Source of the DNA: Proteles cristata cristata
Taxonomy: Eukaryota > Chordata > Mammalia > Carnivora > Hyaenidae
Assembly: GCA_017311185.1 (NCBI GenBank)
Contig: JAESUZ010003900.1
Location: forward strand, 1 to 64,000
DNA length: 64,000 nucleotides
Direction of reading: 5' to 3'
Shown here: in pieces, positions 10,401 through 22,043 of the stretch
Layout of the letters: each line of letters begins with the position of its first letter
How positions within the stretch are numbered: position 1 is the stretch's first letter
Position numbers and translations under genes: made by a program
The notes under the pieces: generated by a model
What the model was told of the DNA's origin: nothing
The model's input: only the letters and a program-made list of their open reading frames with translations
The model's database searches: none

Positions 10401-10856
10401 AACATTGCCCCTAGTAGGTAATGATGATGTGCCAGCCATGAAAAATTCATCTTCCAGATCTCCTATAACTATATAAGGGCATGACTAACTAACAGCTCTA
10501 GATTCTTCATTGTGAAATTCATCTTTATATTTACTCTAAGTTCACTATTTCCTTGTGCTCTTGCCAACCAATGAGTGAGTGCATGGAAATACCAAGACAG
10601 ATCTACTCATGAGAAATACAGAATAACTTTGATGGAGATATTTGGCTTACAGACCTCTATGGCACTTGAGAATGCTATATAACTCAACGGTCTTTCCTTT
10701 ACATCTTCACTCAGGATGAAATTTGCTTCATGGTCTAGTAACTTTCCTAAACTCTATCTCACTTTCTCTGAAAGAGATTTTCCCTAATAAAATCCATGCT
10801 TATTTAATCTATCCTGGTGCCTGTGTCTTGAGGACTTAGACTAACATAACACTATT
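10401..10856 (+). mobile_element. LTR, probably ERVL class
   Basis: The 3' part reads TCACTCAGGATGAAATTTGC, then TTTTCCCTAATAAAATCC (polyadenylation signal at about 10786), then GTGCCTGTGTCTTGAGGACTTAGACTAACATAACA. This is the layout of MLT2/ERVL-type LTR ends in mammals. The 5' edge is uncertain. It separates ORF1-like from ORF2-like parts of an ancient L1, so it inserted after that element. Confidence 0.6.
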
Positions 10857-11009
10857 GTTTAATTTGTGGCATTAAAGACAATGTTAGTTAAGGAGAAGTC
10901 AAGGAAAAAAGCATTCATGAGTCATAGAGAAAACAAATAGCAAAATGGTAGATATAAATTTAACCTTATTAGTAATTGAACCAAACTCTATCAAAGAGTA
11001 AAGATTATA

Positions 11010-11087
11010 GGGGCATCTGGGTGACTCCCAGGGTCATGAGATAGAGCACTGAATTGGGCTCCTTGCTCAGCATGGAGTCTTCTTAAG

Positions 11088-11122
<35 letters not shown>

Positions 11123-11224
11123 CTCTCTGTCTCTCTCTCTCTCCCCCCTCCCACCCTCCCCCCTCCCTCCCTCCCTCTGCCCCTCTTCCCAACTCATGCT
11201 CTCTGTCTCTTAAAAAACAAAAAA
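11010..11224 (+). mobile_element. SINE with expanded CT tract
   Basis: It begins GGGGCATCTGGGTGACTCCCAGGGTCATGAG, with part of the head lost between the A and B boxes, and ends CTCATGCTCTCTGTCTCTTAAAAAACAAAAAA. G(T/C)AAAGATTAT brackets it at 10998-11008 and 11226-11236. Confidence 0.85.
11091..11178. repeat. (CT)n / (CCCTCC)n low-complexity tract
   Basis: The CT section of the SINE at 11010 has expanded to about 88 pyrimidine-only bases with a few G interruptions. Antisense Arg/Glu-rich frames here are artefacts of the tract. Confidence 0.9.
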
Positions 11225-11560
11225 GGCAAAGATTATCAAACTGGATAAGAGACAGGTTAAAAGATACACAAAGGTAGAAAATAAAATGATGAAAAAATGT
11301 AAATGACACGAACAGTTAAGCATGAGAGAACTGGAATAGTTGTATTAATATTATAAATCAAATAAAATTTAACGTAAGAAATAACTACTAGAGACAAACA
11401 GGACATTTCATTATGCTTAAAGAGTCACTATATCAGCAAGATACAACATTATAAATGCATTTACATCTTACTACAGTGCCCATAGTACATGAAGCCAAAA
11501 TTGACAGAGTTGAAAAAACAAACAATTCAATAGTTACATGTATACCTGCCTTGATAATTA

Positions 11561-12930
11561 TGAAATGTAATTTTTATTCAGATATATAAATATAAAAGAA
11601 CTATACTATTATTGATAAATATAAACCCTCCCTTTTCAATTCCACTGCCTAATTTCCCCTCCTCAAAGACAATGTCTATGAAAAATTTAGTGTATATCCT
11701 TTCAGCTCATAGTTTTTCTACCCGTATAGGTAGCCTAAAACTTTAGATTCCTTGTTTCTTAGTAATGCATGTAAATATCGTACTACACATATCTTTTTGC
11801 AGCCATTTACTTTACTTAAGTCTGTCCCCATTCTGATACATATAGGTTGATTTCATTCATATAAATACATTGAATAAATGTACATTTTATTTGCCTACTG
11901 ATGAAAAATAATCCTCATTAAATCAGTGTTACCTAGTAGTAGTTAGAGAAGTTTTAACAAAATAATAGGTACTTAACATTTTATTGGAAAAGCATCCTAA
12001 TCCTGTTTCAAGCATATTTTGTAGGGATATCTTTTTCCTAACCTTTTGAAGATTGCTGATACATGATGGTGATTCCACTCTTTGTGTGCTACTATCATGA
12101 GGTCTATCTGAATGTCAGAAACCTTCTCCTTCCCTGCAAGGCCAAGAAAATCTTGGAGGGCTTTTTCTTAGTAAGTACATATATATTAAAGAAAGCCTAT
12201 GATTTTGATATTAAGGAAATATTAAGGTATGGCATTTGCCAAACTTCTAGATGGTACATATTTGCCCTTTCCCTTCCTGCAATGAAATTCTAAGTAAATC
12301 AAGTTTTTTTTTTTTAATTCTAAATCTATGGTCCTATTTGTCTTAAAACTGTGTTCTGGTCAATTGCCATTGTATTTTCAGTGTAAAATACCAAGATTTT
12401 ACAAAAATGAGGCATCATTTATATGTATTTATTTGGGCAGAGTTTCTGTAGGAAAAACACTTAGATATTGAATTGTTGGGTCATATAGGATTTAAGTATT
12501 TTGGATTTTTCTAAATGCTGCTAAATCATTCTCCTAGAGCTATTCTTTAAAAAAATTTTTTAAATAGTTATTTATTTTTGAGAGAGAGAGAGAAAGAGCG
12601 AGAGTGCACAAACCAGGGAAGGGCAGGGAGAGAGAGGAAAACACAGTCTGAACAGGCTCCGGGCTTATCAGCATGGAGCCCCACGCGGGGCTTGAACTCA
12701 CGAACTGTGAGATCATAACCTGAAGTCAGTTGCTCAACTGACTGAGCCGCCCATGTGCCCCATGTCCTAGAGCTATTCTGATGTTCTATCTTATGAATGA
12801 GTTCCCTTTACCTACTACTATTGCCAACAGTTGGTATTGTTGAATATTTAATCTATTTGGTGGAAGTGATATCTCCTTGTTGTTTTCATTTACATTTACA
12901 AGATTATTTATAATCTGTTTTTTTCATTGA
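11561..12930 (-). mobile_element. Ancient L1 3' part, minus strand
   Basis: On the plus strand the decayed order is 3'UTR-like (TCCCTTTTCAATTCCACTGCC, TGTATATCCTTTCAGCTCATAG), then the C-terminal ORF2 region (GGAAAAACACTTAGATATTGAATTGTTGGGTCATA; TATTGCCAACAGTTGGTATTGTTG). The middle (about 12000-12290) is not clearly matched. A SINE interrupts it at 12547. Confidence 0.65.
12547..12764 (-). mobile_element. Feline SINE with 15-bp target duplication
   Basis: TCCTAGAGCTATTCT at 12532-12546 recurs exactly at 12765-12779. On the minus strand it begins GGGGCACATGGGCGGCTCAGTCAG; the B-box region keeps GTTCAAGCCCCGCGTGGGGC. Confidence 0.97.
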
Positions 12931-14619
12931 TCTATGTGTCTAGTCTTCCACAAGTAACATATACTTTTAATTCCTCTAACTTTATAAGAAATTTTGATAT
13001 TGATAGAAGCTTATGCTTTATCATGTAATGCTGTCTCAATATCCTACTTTTTACTTTGACTTAGCTCTTTCTAGTATCTTATCTTTATAAAATCTTATAA
13101 GCTTCTGGAAGTTAAGGAATTAGGCACCATTTGCATCCTATATATGGGTTAATTTCTGTTTCATCTTTATTAGCACTTACTATAGTGTAATACATATAAC
13201 AGGTGAATAAAATGAGTCAATTAGTGAGGAAGTAGCCGATCTCTGCCTCAGTCACAGGTGAATGAAAGATCTCATTACGCAGTGGCCTTGCCCGATGTAT
13301 TATTTCATTCCTTTTTATTGTACCAGCACCTGGCACCTGCTTTATGGGTCCTCTCCTAGCTGTATCAACATTCCTAGAAGGATTTCTTTGAAAGTTCATC
13401 CCTGAATTATTCCTTTAGTTCCTGGAACAGCATTTCACTGGGTCTTCTCTGCCCCAGAGTTGATACAGTATTATGGATGGATGAAGACAGGGAGGCATCA
13501 TCTCTAGAATAGTTCATAGCACTTGGGTATGTGCTCCCTGAACATTAGACAGTGTGCAAGGAAAATGATGAATAATAATAGTAGTAATGGGAGCTTAGAG
13601 AAAGCTGGACACAAAAGCAATAGCAATAAATGACAATAATTATAATAGCATTATCATTTTATATTTCCTTTATTTTTTTTTTACTAAGGGGTTCAATCTT
13701 TTAGTGTTAAGTATTACTTTCCTTGTTTTCTTTTAACTGCTAGAATGATTTGCCCAAGAATGCACAAATGAACCAGTAACTCATTTTTGATGAAATGCAG
13801 AAGATCTGCGTTTGAGTCCTGACCCCCCACTGTTTCTCCAATGCAAATCCCCCTTGGAAAGGTGTAACATGCTTTAAGTAGCTAATTTACATAGTGTTAA
13901 ATAACCTTGAATTTGACACATTGATTTCTGCATCATCTTATAATCAGGACAACCTAACAGGCATCATCACAACTTTCAAAATACTACAGAGACTCAGTCA
14001 GTAGATTAAACCCAGGCTGTTTTAGAAATCTATAGTTCTTTGTTGTACATTTTCTCTAGTTCCCAAGTCTGTTTTGTGAGAAAAGTCAAAACTGGCTGGA
14101 TTTACTTCTTACTTAATATCTATGTTTGGTGAGTTGGAGACACTGATTTGTTCTGACCTGATCAAATAATCCTAGTTTAAAGAGTTTTCTAGCTGTAAGG
14201 ACTTTTATCAAAAACAGACCAAGGCAGATATTACAATAAAAATTTTATTTTTGCCCTAAGTAGTTATTTCTTGGAAATAGAGAATGCTGTATCATTGAGC
14301 AAGACTCAAAACTATCCTTGGCTACGTGGAGTGCCTGATCATGGAGGAATGACTTTCATCCAGAACAATGGGAAAACAAATGTAGGATCCAGGGAGAGTC
14401 CAGGGGAAATCTGATTCTGGATTTCCGAACTGCAGCATGAAGTGGTCAGACAATGCAATTTCCAGAAGTACCCCTGAGCTTTCTATGTGAGATGTATTTA
14501 TAGAGAAGCTCTCTTACTTTCTGTGAATAGCAAGATTGTGTGTATGATGGGATACAGGGATCATTTTAAGTAAATGTTACAAAAAAACTTTCTAGAAAGA
14601 AGCAAAGATAATGAAGTGG
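12931..14619. other. Low-copy intergenic DNA with traces of ancient repeats
   Basis: A likely L2 tail lies at 13090-13215. A weak MIR-like trace is seen at about 13570-13830 (GATTTGCCCAAGAATGCACAAATGAACC, then GTTTGAGTCCTGACC). The rest matches no family I recognise, and no frame above 60 codons looks coding. Confidence 0.5.
13090..13215 (+). repeat. LINE-2 3' tail fragment (probable)
   Basis: The order TAAGCTTCTGGAAGTTAAGGAATTAGGCACC, TTTCTGTTTCATCTTTATTAGCACTTACTATAGTG, ATAACAGGTGAATAAAATGAG follows the known L2 end (signal word, TATCCCTAGCAC, GCACATAACAGGCGCTCAATAAA) with heavy substitution. Confidence 0.55.
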
Positions 14620-15084
14620 TGTAGGATGAGATGCCCCGAAATGTGCCACTTTGACATAAAGATTATTTCAAGTTAAAAGGAATAAATACATAGCAGAGAT
14701 TGGAAAAGTTCTTTGCCTGCACTGTAAGTGCCTAAATTTACACTGGAAAGGAGAGCCTGTGACTGGAAGAGTTATTTACAGACTCCTTTTACTGAAGGAA
14801 CTTATCTGCATAATAGGCCAACTTCTTTTTTCCCCAGATACTCCTTTTCACCTTCTTGGTAATGAGTTTTCTCCCCTTTGTACCCCCAGATCCCTACCAT
14901 TCTCCTTCGTTTATATAAGCTTCCTGTTGCCTCATTGTCTGGAATTCATGTCTATGTGGATTCCCCGTACATATAGCTATTAAACTGGATTTTTCTCCTA
15001 TTAATCTGTCTCATGTCAATTTGATTCTAAGTCCAGCTAGAAAGACCATAGGGCAGAGGAAGGTCTTCCTTCCTGACTATAGCA
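14620..15084 (+). mobile_element. Solo LTR, ERV1-like
   Basis: It begins TGTAGGATGAGATGCCCCGAAATGTGCC and ends near CTGACTATAGCA. Internally it has a TATA-type box (TTTATATAAGC, about 14910), the CCTGTTGCCTCATTGTCTGGA segment, an ATTAAA signal at about 14979 and a CTATTAATCTGTCTCATGTCAATTTGATTCT stretch, the usual U3-R-U5 order of MER-type class I LTRs. No internal retroviral sequence adjoins it. Target duplication is not clear. Confidence 0.72.
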
Positions 15085-16389
15085 GTAAGTCATCCTCATG
15101 AATATTACCCAGGGAATGGAGAAAACTTCTCACTGTACCTTCATATCCAGAGAGCAGTGAGAAGTCTGAGTCCTCGCTTTGCCTGACTGAAATCATTTCT
15201 AACCCACTGGCACCCTACCTGTTGGGATATAAATGGTTTTTGATTCCTATTAAACTCTGGTTAAAGCAAGTAAAAAAAGAAAAAGAAAAGAAAAAGAAAG
15301 CTATCCCTCTATATTCAAGATTCATTCTTATACAAATAGACTTAATTACACCAATAACTCAAGACTCTTAAGCCAGTAACAATTAATTAATAATTGCTTC
15401 AATTTACTAAACATTTAAATGTGTCCCTATACATACATTTTACAAAGTATACAAATACTATAATTTATGAGGTTAAGGTTTATTTAACAGGCTGATTAGT
15501 GTAATTTGTTTTCTAGTATCAACATTCCAATAAAATACATTCTACAGTGCAATCCAAGGATAATTTATGTCCCAGGCTTCATCATTCCTAAAAGTTTTAC
15601 ATTCTAAATATGCTACTGTCTAGAATACACTGTTTTGGGGAGGAAAAAAACCCCTCCACTTAATAAATACGTTATCCTGTGTTTTAATTTTAGTTAACAC
15701 TTTGGTATTCATAAAGCACCTCATTTTCGTGGAATCCTTTCACTGATTTTTTTCTGCTGGGGTTTATTCAGTCTTCTATGCAGACGAGCTTTTCCCAAGG
15801 TCACAGAGTCAGAAGGTAGATTCATGAAGGAAACAACATTTTCTGGCCCCTGGTTCTTCCGGAATGTATTATTGTTGGTAAAGATTCTACAATTCATTTA
15901 CATTAGTTCAACAGGAAAGGACATCTTTTGGAAACATTTTCTGCATTTCCTCCATCTCTTTGGAGTATTAAAGCTTCAGGAGGCATCTACTGATTTAGAG
16001 ATAAGAAGGCATAACTTTAAAAGAACTTAACAGATTTCAAGAAATGCACATTGCTCTTTGTGACAGAAAAGAGCATTAACCATGTAAACAATCAACATTT
16101 TTCTGTCTCTAGCTCAGCAAGTGAAATGAAGCTTCAGATTATTTTGCCAAAAAATATGCCTGAAACTCAGCTTCAGGGCATATTGCAGGCAAGAGCACAT
16201 TTCACATCTCAAAATCATCATATTTGCCACTGTTGGAAACTAAAAATACTCAAAGAAAATTCTTTGTTTCTAACACTGCAATTGTCATTATTAACATACA
16301 TGGTGTGCACTTTTGTACATCCTGTTGTTTCTCATGAAAATGGAAGCACAAAGGAATTTAAGCAGTGACCTTCTGTTCATTTCCTTGCC
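15085..16389. other. Low-copy DNA; (AAAAG)n at 15272-15300
   Basis: A short AAAAG/AAAGA microsatellite is present. Two frames of 68 and 105 codons (15824-16030, 16051-16368) have no recognisable domain, no splice context I can support and ordinary AT-rich composition, so I do not call them genes. Confidence 0.5.
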
Positions 16390-16980
16390 ATGTAACAAAT
16401 TACCACAATCTTAAAAACCAAGTTGCCTTACCATTCCTGTAGATCAGAATTCCCTACACGGTACAACCGTGGTTGGCCACTGCTGTGGCCTATCATTGGT
16501 AGCTGGAGAGAGTTCTTCCCAGCCCATTTAGGCAATTGACAGGCAGGATTCAGTTCTTTGGGTTATAAAATTATCTAGACCTTAGTTTTCATGTTAACTA
16601 TTGGCTAGGGTTGCTCTCAGCCCCTAGGGGTCACCCTCAGGCCTTAGGCAAGACATAAGGCACCATTGAAAAGACCATTCATGACATGTCTATCCAGCAC
16701 AAGAGTTCTCTGATGCTTCTAGTCTCTTTTAAAGTACTCATCTGGTTAGGTCAGCCCCACCAATGATAATCTCCCTTTTGATTCACTTAAAGCCAACTGA
16801 TTAGGGACTTTTAATTATATCTGATAAATCCTTTCTGTCATATAATGTAACATAATCATGGGAGTCATACTTTATCATATTCACAGGCTCTAATGATTTT
16901 TTTTTCAAGAGAAGGGGTTTTACAAGGTAGGTATTGTGGGGAGCACCTCATGGGCCATTTTAGAAATCTGTCTCTTATAG
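16390..16980 (-). repeat. Ancient LTR-type repeat, MLT1-like (uncertain)
   Basis: The left end GCCATGTAACAAATTACCACAATCTTA is the reverse complement of a common MaLR-type 3' end (GTGGTAATTTGTTACAG). Toward the right, GACAGGCAGGATTCAGTTC, CATAATCATGGGAGTCATACTTTATCATATTCACAGG and GGGCCATTTTAGAAATCTGTCTC fit an old element of about 500 bp. The family could differ. Confidence 0.45.
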
Positions 16981-18154
16981 ACCTCTAGGTCAAGTATACC
17001 CACTAGAAAGAATATTACCCTCTATTTTTAAGTTTTGTTCTTGAAAAATGGTGCTGGCCTCTGACAATAGCATTTTTCTTTGTGATTTTTCTCTTTCCCA
17101 CTACTTGCCCCATATCAACCGTGCAGTATTTTCCCCTTTCTTTCTATATTCTGATTTGTAAGAAGTGATTTATTCCTGGCTTATCAGCATATTCTGTCCT
17201 CTCAATAGTGATTTACTTAGATATAGGCACATGATAAGAGGAGATCATTAGAGTAGTTTCTGGAAATTTGTTGCAATTATTGAGAATTAGAGGCTCTCTG
17301 TTTCCACTGGAGCTGTTAGATGTAGGATGAGACAATGCTGGAATTACCTAGGAGCTACCATATTAGAGAATGTCTAAGAGTAAGTTCTTCACTGAAAAAG
17401 TCAAAGTCAAGGATGGCTCAGGGGTCTTGACATTGTTGGAAGCCTTTTAGGTCTAAAATCAGGTCTGCTTTGTATGTTTTAGTTGTGTGAGCCATTATTA
17501 TAGTTACTACTACTGCTACTACCACTGTCATTATTATCTGAATTAAGTCTGTTTCTTCAATTGCAACTCAAAAATTCTAAGATTTCATATCCCTAAAATT
17601 TTCTCAGTAGTGGAAAGCAAGTCTAAGACTGCAGTGTATTTGGAGATTAAGAAACAGTATGCTTCAAGCAACATCATGAATTTAAATTGAGAATGACTGA
17701 GCAGAGAATTTATTTGATGCATCTTCTAGAACTTTCCCCCGAATTATCCTAAATGAAGAATCATACTTACTAAACAGCAAGAAATAAAGCATTTATGAGC
17801 GTGTTAAGATCATTGTGTCAGGGTTCTTGAGAGAAGCAGAACTCATGTATGTGTCAATGAGAGAGGAGATTTATTTTAAGTTACTGGTTTAAGCTATTGT
17901 AGAAGCTGGCCAGTCTGAATTTGTATTGTAGGGCCACCAAGGTAGAAATTAAGGCAGGGTTTCCATGTTGCAGTTTTGAGAATTATTTCTACCTTGAGAA
18001 TCTTTGCTCTTAAGACTTGAGTGAGGCTTACCTGCATTATGGAGAGTAATCTCTTTTACTTAAAGTCTATTGAATTAAATAAACACATCTGAAAAAATAC
18101 ATTCACAGAAACATCTAGATAAGTGTTTGACCAAACAATTATGCACTTATAGCT
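16981..18154. other. Low-copy DNA with one possible ancient repeat edge
   Basis: At 17818-17880, GTCAGGGTTCTTGAGAGAAGCAGAAC...GAGGAGATTTATTTTAAG resembles the start of a widespread old mammalian repeat (TTCTCCAGAGAAACAGAACC...GAGATTTATTAT). Nothing else is assigned. Confidence 0.4.
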
Positions 18155-18222
18155 TAACTGGTACAGATCAAAAGTGAGATCAAAAGTCATATGCTTAACC
18201 AATTGAGCCACCCAGGTGCCCC
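18155..18222 (-). mobile_element. SINE head fragment
   Basis: Only the tRNA-like 5' end remains: the reverse complement begins GGGGCACCTGGGTGGCTCAATTGG. The L1 at 18227 inserted at its outer edge. Confidence 0.7.
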
Positions 18223-18226
18223 CATA

Positions 18227-18687
18227 TTTATTTTAAAAATTAATTTATTTTAAAAATTTTATTTAAATCCAAGTTAGTTAACATATAATGTAATAACGGT
18301 TTCAGAAGTAGAACCCAGTGCTCATCCCAGCAAGTCCTCCTCTTAATTAAGTAAACCTATCACCCATTTAGCCCATCCCCCGGATCCAACACCCCTCTAG
18401 GAACCCTCCGTTTTCTGTATTTAATTAAGAGTCTCTTATAGTTTGCCTCCCTCTCTGTTTTTATCTTATTTTTCTTTCCTTTCCCCTATGTTCCTCTATT
18501 TTGTTTCTTAAGTTCCACATGTGAGTGATACCATATATTTATCTTTCTCTGACTGACTTATTTTGCTTAGCATAGTATATTCTAGTTCCATCCACATTGT
18601 TGCAAATGGCAAGATTTTGTTTCTTTTGATTGCTGAGTAATAGTCCATTGTATGTATATATCCATTCATTGACAATGGACATTTGGC
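18227..18687 (-). mobile_element. 5'-truncated L1, ORF2 end and 3'UTR
   Basis: TGCCCCCATA is duplicated exactly at 18217-18226 and 18688-18697. On the minus strand the fragment starts within the ORF2 C terminus (residues like GYIHTMDYYSAIKRNKILPF, then SQSEKDKYMVSLTCGT) and ends in an A-rich tail. The C-terminal frame is nearly clean from 18687 to 18508. Confidence 0.95.
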
Positions 18688-18697
18688 TGCCCCCATA

Positions 18698-19004
18698 CTT
18701 TAAACAAAAGAAAAATAACTGAGAGATTTTAATTTTCTCATTAATCTTAGATTACTGATGTCATATTTGCTGAGGATACTTAGATTAGTAATCTTCCTAT
18801 TGCTATTCATGGAAAAAAACTTTTTTTTTTTTTGTCTTCTCTAAATGTAATTTGGTCATCTTTCCAAAGCAAACCTTATAGCTACACATGCAATGATAAT
18901 CATAGATGTTACAAATTCTGTGATTCTTCACTTGAACCTGAAGTACAACGAGCCATAGTGATGGATGTGGAATTCAAGGAAAATAGCCACGAAAGAACCT
19001 GGAG
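18698..19004. other. Low-copy DNA, no feature
   Basis: T11 run at 18823-18833; otherwise no recognisable element. Confidence 0.45.
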
Positions 19005-19140
19005 AGTTTTCCCTTCAATGTTCTCATTTTATAGACAAGGAAACTGGGGCCCAGAAGATTAAATAATTGATCCATGATTACCCAGTTTTAAGTGGTTGAA
19101 TTGGGACTAGCATTCAGTGCATCTGATTCCAGCTATGTTT
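19005..19140 (+). repeat. MIR SINE fragment
   Basis: CATTTTATAGACAAGGAAACTGGGGCCCAGAAG, then AATAATTGATCCATGATTACCCAG, then TTGGGACTAGCATTCAG is the core-to-3' order of MIR (TTTTACAGATGAGGAAACTGAGG; CTTGCCCAAGGTCACACAG). Confidence 0.8.
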
Positions 19141-20169
19141 TTCTTAACACATTGCCTCTTTAAACAATTTCAGTTTTCCGTTCTAATATACATTTTTTCG
19201 CAATTTAATTTTTAAATAAGTCGTATCTTTCCAGAGGTGTTAGAAATTTTATGTATTTATTCATCATCCATTCATTCTAGATATTTTAGTTTTAATTCAG
19301 AGATTTATCATAGTCTAATAAATATATAGCTTAAACACATAACAGTTCAACAAACTGTTGGAATTTCCACCAAGAAATTTTGAACAACAGAAGCTGTCAT
19401 TCAATTTACCAATCACTTTTGGGACAAAGGGGTATTCTGCTCTATTCTGGACCCGAAATAGCATGCCATCTTTTGCAATGACATTAATCCTCAGTCCCCA
19501 TATAGGCTCCAAGGACACTCAGCCTCTGTCTTCCTTCTCTATCATATGTTTATTCAGCCAACAGGTCTTGAGCTTTTATTAAGTGATGGACATCGGGATG
19601 CCCAGTAGGGGTACAGTGGTAAACGAGATATAGCAATGTCTTCAACTGATAGTCGAATGTTGGGGAGAGACTGTAAATGGCTGTTATGCATAGTACAAAT
19701 TTCCATGGGAGGGTGGATGGGCATGATAGAAGTTTTTTAGAAGCAAGACTTGAATTAGGTGTGATATATTTCCCTAGAGATAGGTGTTCAAAATATTTGT
19801 TTTGTTGAAAACATGTTTTGATACCAATGCTCCATGCCAGCTGTACTGCTAATATCCCAGAGCTTTACTAGGGGCAGAGTACAGCAGAGTTGATTGCTCT
19901 CCCAACATTCTGTCTTTATGATCATTAGAGCCTTTAATCAAATTGTGGTGACATTTTCTCTTCAGTATCTCTTTTCTCATGTTAAATTATGGCTCTGTCT
20001 AGTCTTTACAGGAGACTTTTCTGTCTCAGAAATCTTTGTGTTCTAAATATTTAGGATTTGACACTAAATGTTCCATATGGTTTTTGAAGGAAGGAAAGAA
20101 GAGGGGAAGGGAGGATTTTTAGATGCTCATTATAGAATCTGTGTTATAGTGCACCATATTTGGTTGCTT
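19141..20169. other. Low-copy DNA, possible ancient repeat at 19545-19740
   Basis: TATTCAGCCAACAGGTCTTGAGCTTTTATTAAGTGATGG...GGTACAGTGGTAAACGAGATA is similar in order to a common old mammalian repeat (ACAAATATTTATTGAGCACC...ACAGCAGTGAACAAAAC). Family not named. Confidence 0.4.
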
Positions 20170-20232
20170 TTAAATGTTTTTTTCTGTTTTAAATTATGCA
20201 AAACATAAAATTGACTCATTAGCCATTTTTAA

Positions 20233-20438
20233 CAGTTTTTTAATGTTTGTTTATTTTTGAAAGAGAGACAGAGCATGAGCAGGGGAGGAGCAGAGAGAGA
20301 GGGAGACACAGAATCAAAACAGGCTCCAGGCTCTGAGCTGTCAGCACAGAGCCTGACGCGGGACTCGAACCCACACCATGAGATCATGACCTGAGCCAAA
20401 GTTGGATACTTAACCGACTGAGCCACCCAGGCACCCCA
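20233..20438 (-). mobile_element. Feline SINE with 13-bp target duplication
   Basis: TAGCCATTTTTAA flanks it exactly (20220-20232 and 20439-20451). The minus strand starts GGGGTGCCTGGGTGGCTCAGTCGG and keeps GTTCGAGTCCCGCGTCAGGC. A few bases are missing near the B box. Confidence 0.97.
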
Positions 20439-20884
20439 TAGCCATTTTTAAGTATACATTTCAGTGGTATTAAGTACATTCCCAGTGTTGTGTAACCACC
20501 ACCACGGTCCATCTCCAGAATTTCTTCATCATTCCACAGTGAAATTTTATACCCATTAAACAATAACCCCCATTCCTCCCCCCTGTAACCCCTTGTCACC
20601 AAAGATCTATTTTCTGTCTACCAGTTTGATTATTCTAGGTCCCTCATATAAATATGAGAATTATGCAATATTTATTCTTTTGTGTATGGCTTACTTCACT
20701 TACTGTAATGTCTTCAAGATTTATGTATGTTATACAGTATATCCAAATTTTAATCCTTTTTATGGCTGAGTAATATTCCAGCGTAGGTACGTATATACCA
20801 CATTTTATTTAGTCATCTGTCTATGGACATTTGTGATGTTTCCACCTTTTGGCTATTGCAAATAATCTGGTTTTTAGTTCTTTT

Positions 20885-21096
20885 TAAAAAAATTTTAATG
20901 TTTATTTATTTTTGAGAGACAGAGACAGTGTGTGAGCAGGGGAGGGGCAGAGAGAGAGGGAGACACAGAATCTGAAGCAGGCTCGAGGCTCAGAGCTGGC
21001 AGCACAGAGACTGATGTGGGGCTTGAACCCATGTACCATGAGATCATGACCTGAGCTGAAGTCGGAGGCTTAACCAACTGAGCCACCCAGGCACCC
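20885..21096 (-). mobile_element. Feline SINE with imperfect target duplication
   Basis: CTGGTTTTTAGTTCTTTT precedes it and CTGTTTTCAGTTCTTTT follows it. The minus-strand head is GGGTGCCTGGGTGGCTCAGTTGG. Confidence 0.95.
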
Positions 21097-21330
21097 GCTG
21101 TTTTCAGTTCTTTTGTATATACAGAAGTGGATCATATTGTAATCTGTGTTTAATTTTGTTTTGGAAAACATCACACTGTTTTCTCTAGCAGCTGCATCAT
21201 ATTACCTTCCCATCAACCATGCCCAAGGGTTCCAATTTTTCTACATCTGTATAAGCATTTGTTGTTTTCTGATTTGTTTGTTTTTTGATAATAGCCATTC
21301 TAATGCGTGTCAAGTGGTATCATATTTGTT

Positions 21331-21560
21331 TTATATTTTATTCACTTTGTAATATGTCAAACTTTGTAATAACATGTCATTAAATATCCTTAAATGAAGC
21401 CATTTTCATTTCTGGCATAATATTCCATCATGTAGTTAAACATCACACATTTAATTAATCATTTATTGCCTGATATGTATGTTGTGCACATTCTAGATTG
21501 TATTCTGGTTTTTTTTGCACCTGAAATCTGATTTTGTAAGAAATCCCACTGTTCTGTTCT
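21331..21560 (-). mobile_element. Second ancient L1 3' fragment
   Basis: TCATTTCTGGCATAATATTCCATCATGTAG...CATTTATTGCCTGATATGTATG repeats the same ORF2 C-terminal text already passed at about 20760. It is therefore a separate copy and not a continuation. Confidence 0.55.
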
Positions 21561-21581
21561 TTTTTGTTCTAAGGAATGGGT

Positions 21582-21604
21582 GGTGTGTGTGTGTGTGTGT
21601 GTGT
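21582..21604. repeat. (GT)n microsatellite
   Basis: About 11 GT units are followed by ATGGGGGGGGAGGG. Confidence 0.9.
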
Positions 21605-21802
21605 ATGGGGGGGGAGGGACGTCTGTGAGTTGTGAGTCTGTGTGTTTGTATGGTTGGCAGGTGTAGGGTGGGTGGTGGCCATAACAGTTTTAGCCACTTG
21701 CTTGAGTCTTCTTTAAAATGTTCAGGGACTTAAAACACACATTTTATGATAAAAGTATTAATTATCTTTCCATACAAAATTTCCATTGTCTTTCCTTATT
21801 TT

Positions 21803-22043
21803 TAAAATTATTTATTTTTATTATTTTTTATTTTAGAGAGCGAGCAAGCACAAATGGGGGAGATGGGTGAGGGGTGAGGGGATGGGGAGAGAGAGAGAGG
21901 ATGAGAGAGAGAGAAAGAATCTTAAGCAAGCACCACACTCAGTGCAGAGCCTGACACAGGACTTGATCCCACAACCCTGGGGTCATGACCTGACCTGAAA
22001 TATAGAATCACACATTCTACCAACTGGGTCACCTAGGTACCCC
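21803..22043 (-). mobile_element. Older carnivore SINE with GA-rich expansion
   Basis: The minus-strand head is GGGGTACCTAGGTGACCCAG. Between 21855 and 21920 the CT section has grown by repeats of GGGGA and GAGA. The B-box region (TTGATCCCACAACCC on plus) is diverged. Confidence 0.85.

Larger units (their letters stand above)
10857..11560 (+). mobile_element. Ancient L1 ORF2 endonuclease-region remnant
   Basis: Decayed text of the endonuclease region is visible: TTATCAAACTGGATAAGAGAC, GAATAGTTGTATTAATATTATAAATCAAATAAAATTTAA, GAGACAAACAGGACATTTCATTATG and ACATGAAGCCAAAATTGACAGA. Each corresponds to a known conserved block in order. No frame remains. Confidence 0.7.
20170..21330 (-). mobile_element. 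Ancient L1 3' end, minus strand
   Basis: Plus-strand text includes AACATAAAATTGACTCATTAGCCATTTTTAAG, GTGTATGGCTTACTTCACTTA, TTTTTATGGCTGAGTAATATTCC and CATTTGTGATGTTTCCACCTTTTGGCTATTG. These are the antisense of the L1 3'UTR and ORF2 C terminus. Two SINEs interrupt it. Confidence 0.85.

Noticed and set aside
16051..16368. 105-codon plus-strand frame in low-copy DNA
   Set aside because: No domain, no convincing splice sites or neighbours, ordinary AT-rich composition; chance length for this base content.
20233..20438. tRNA-like sequences with A and B boxes (here and at every SINE head)
   Set aside because: They are tRNA-derived SINE heads with a SINE body and A tail, no acceptor-stem pairing and target duplications, so they are not tRNA genes.
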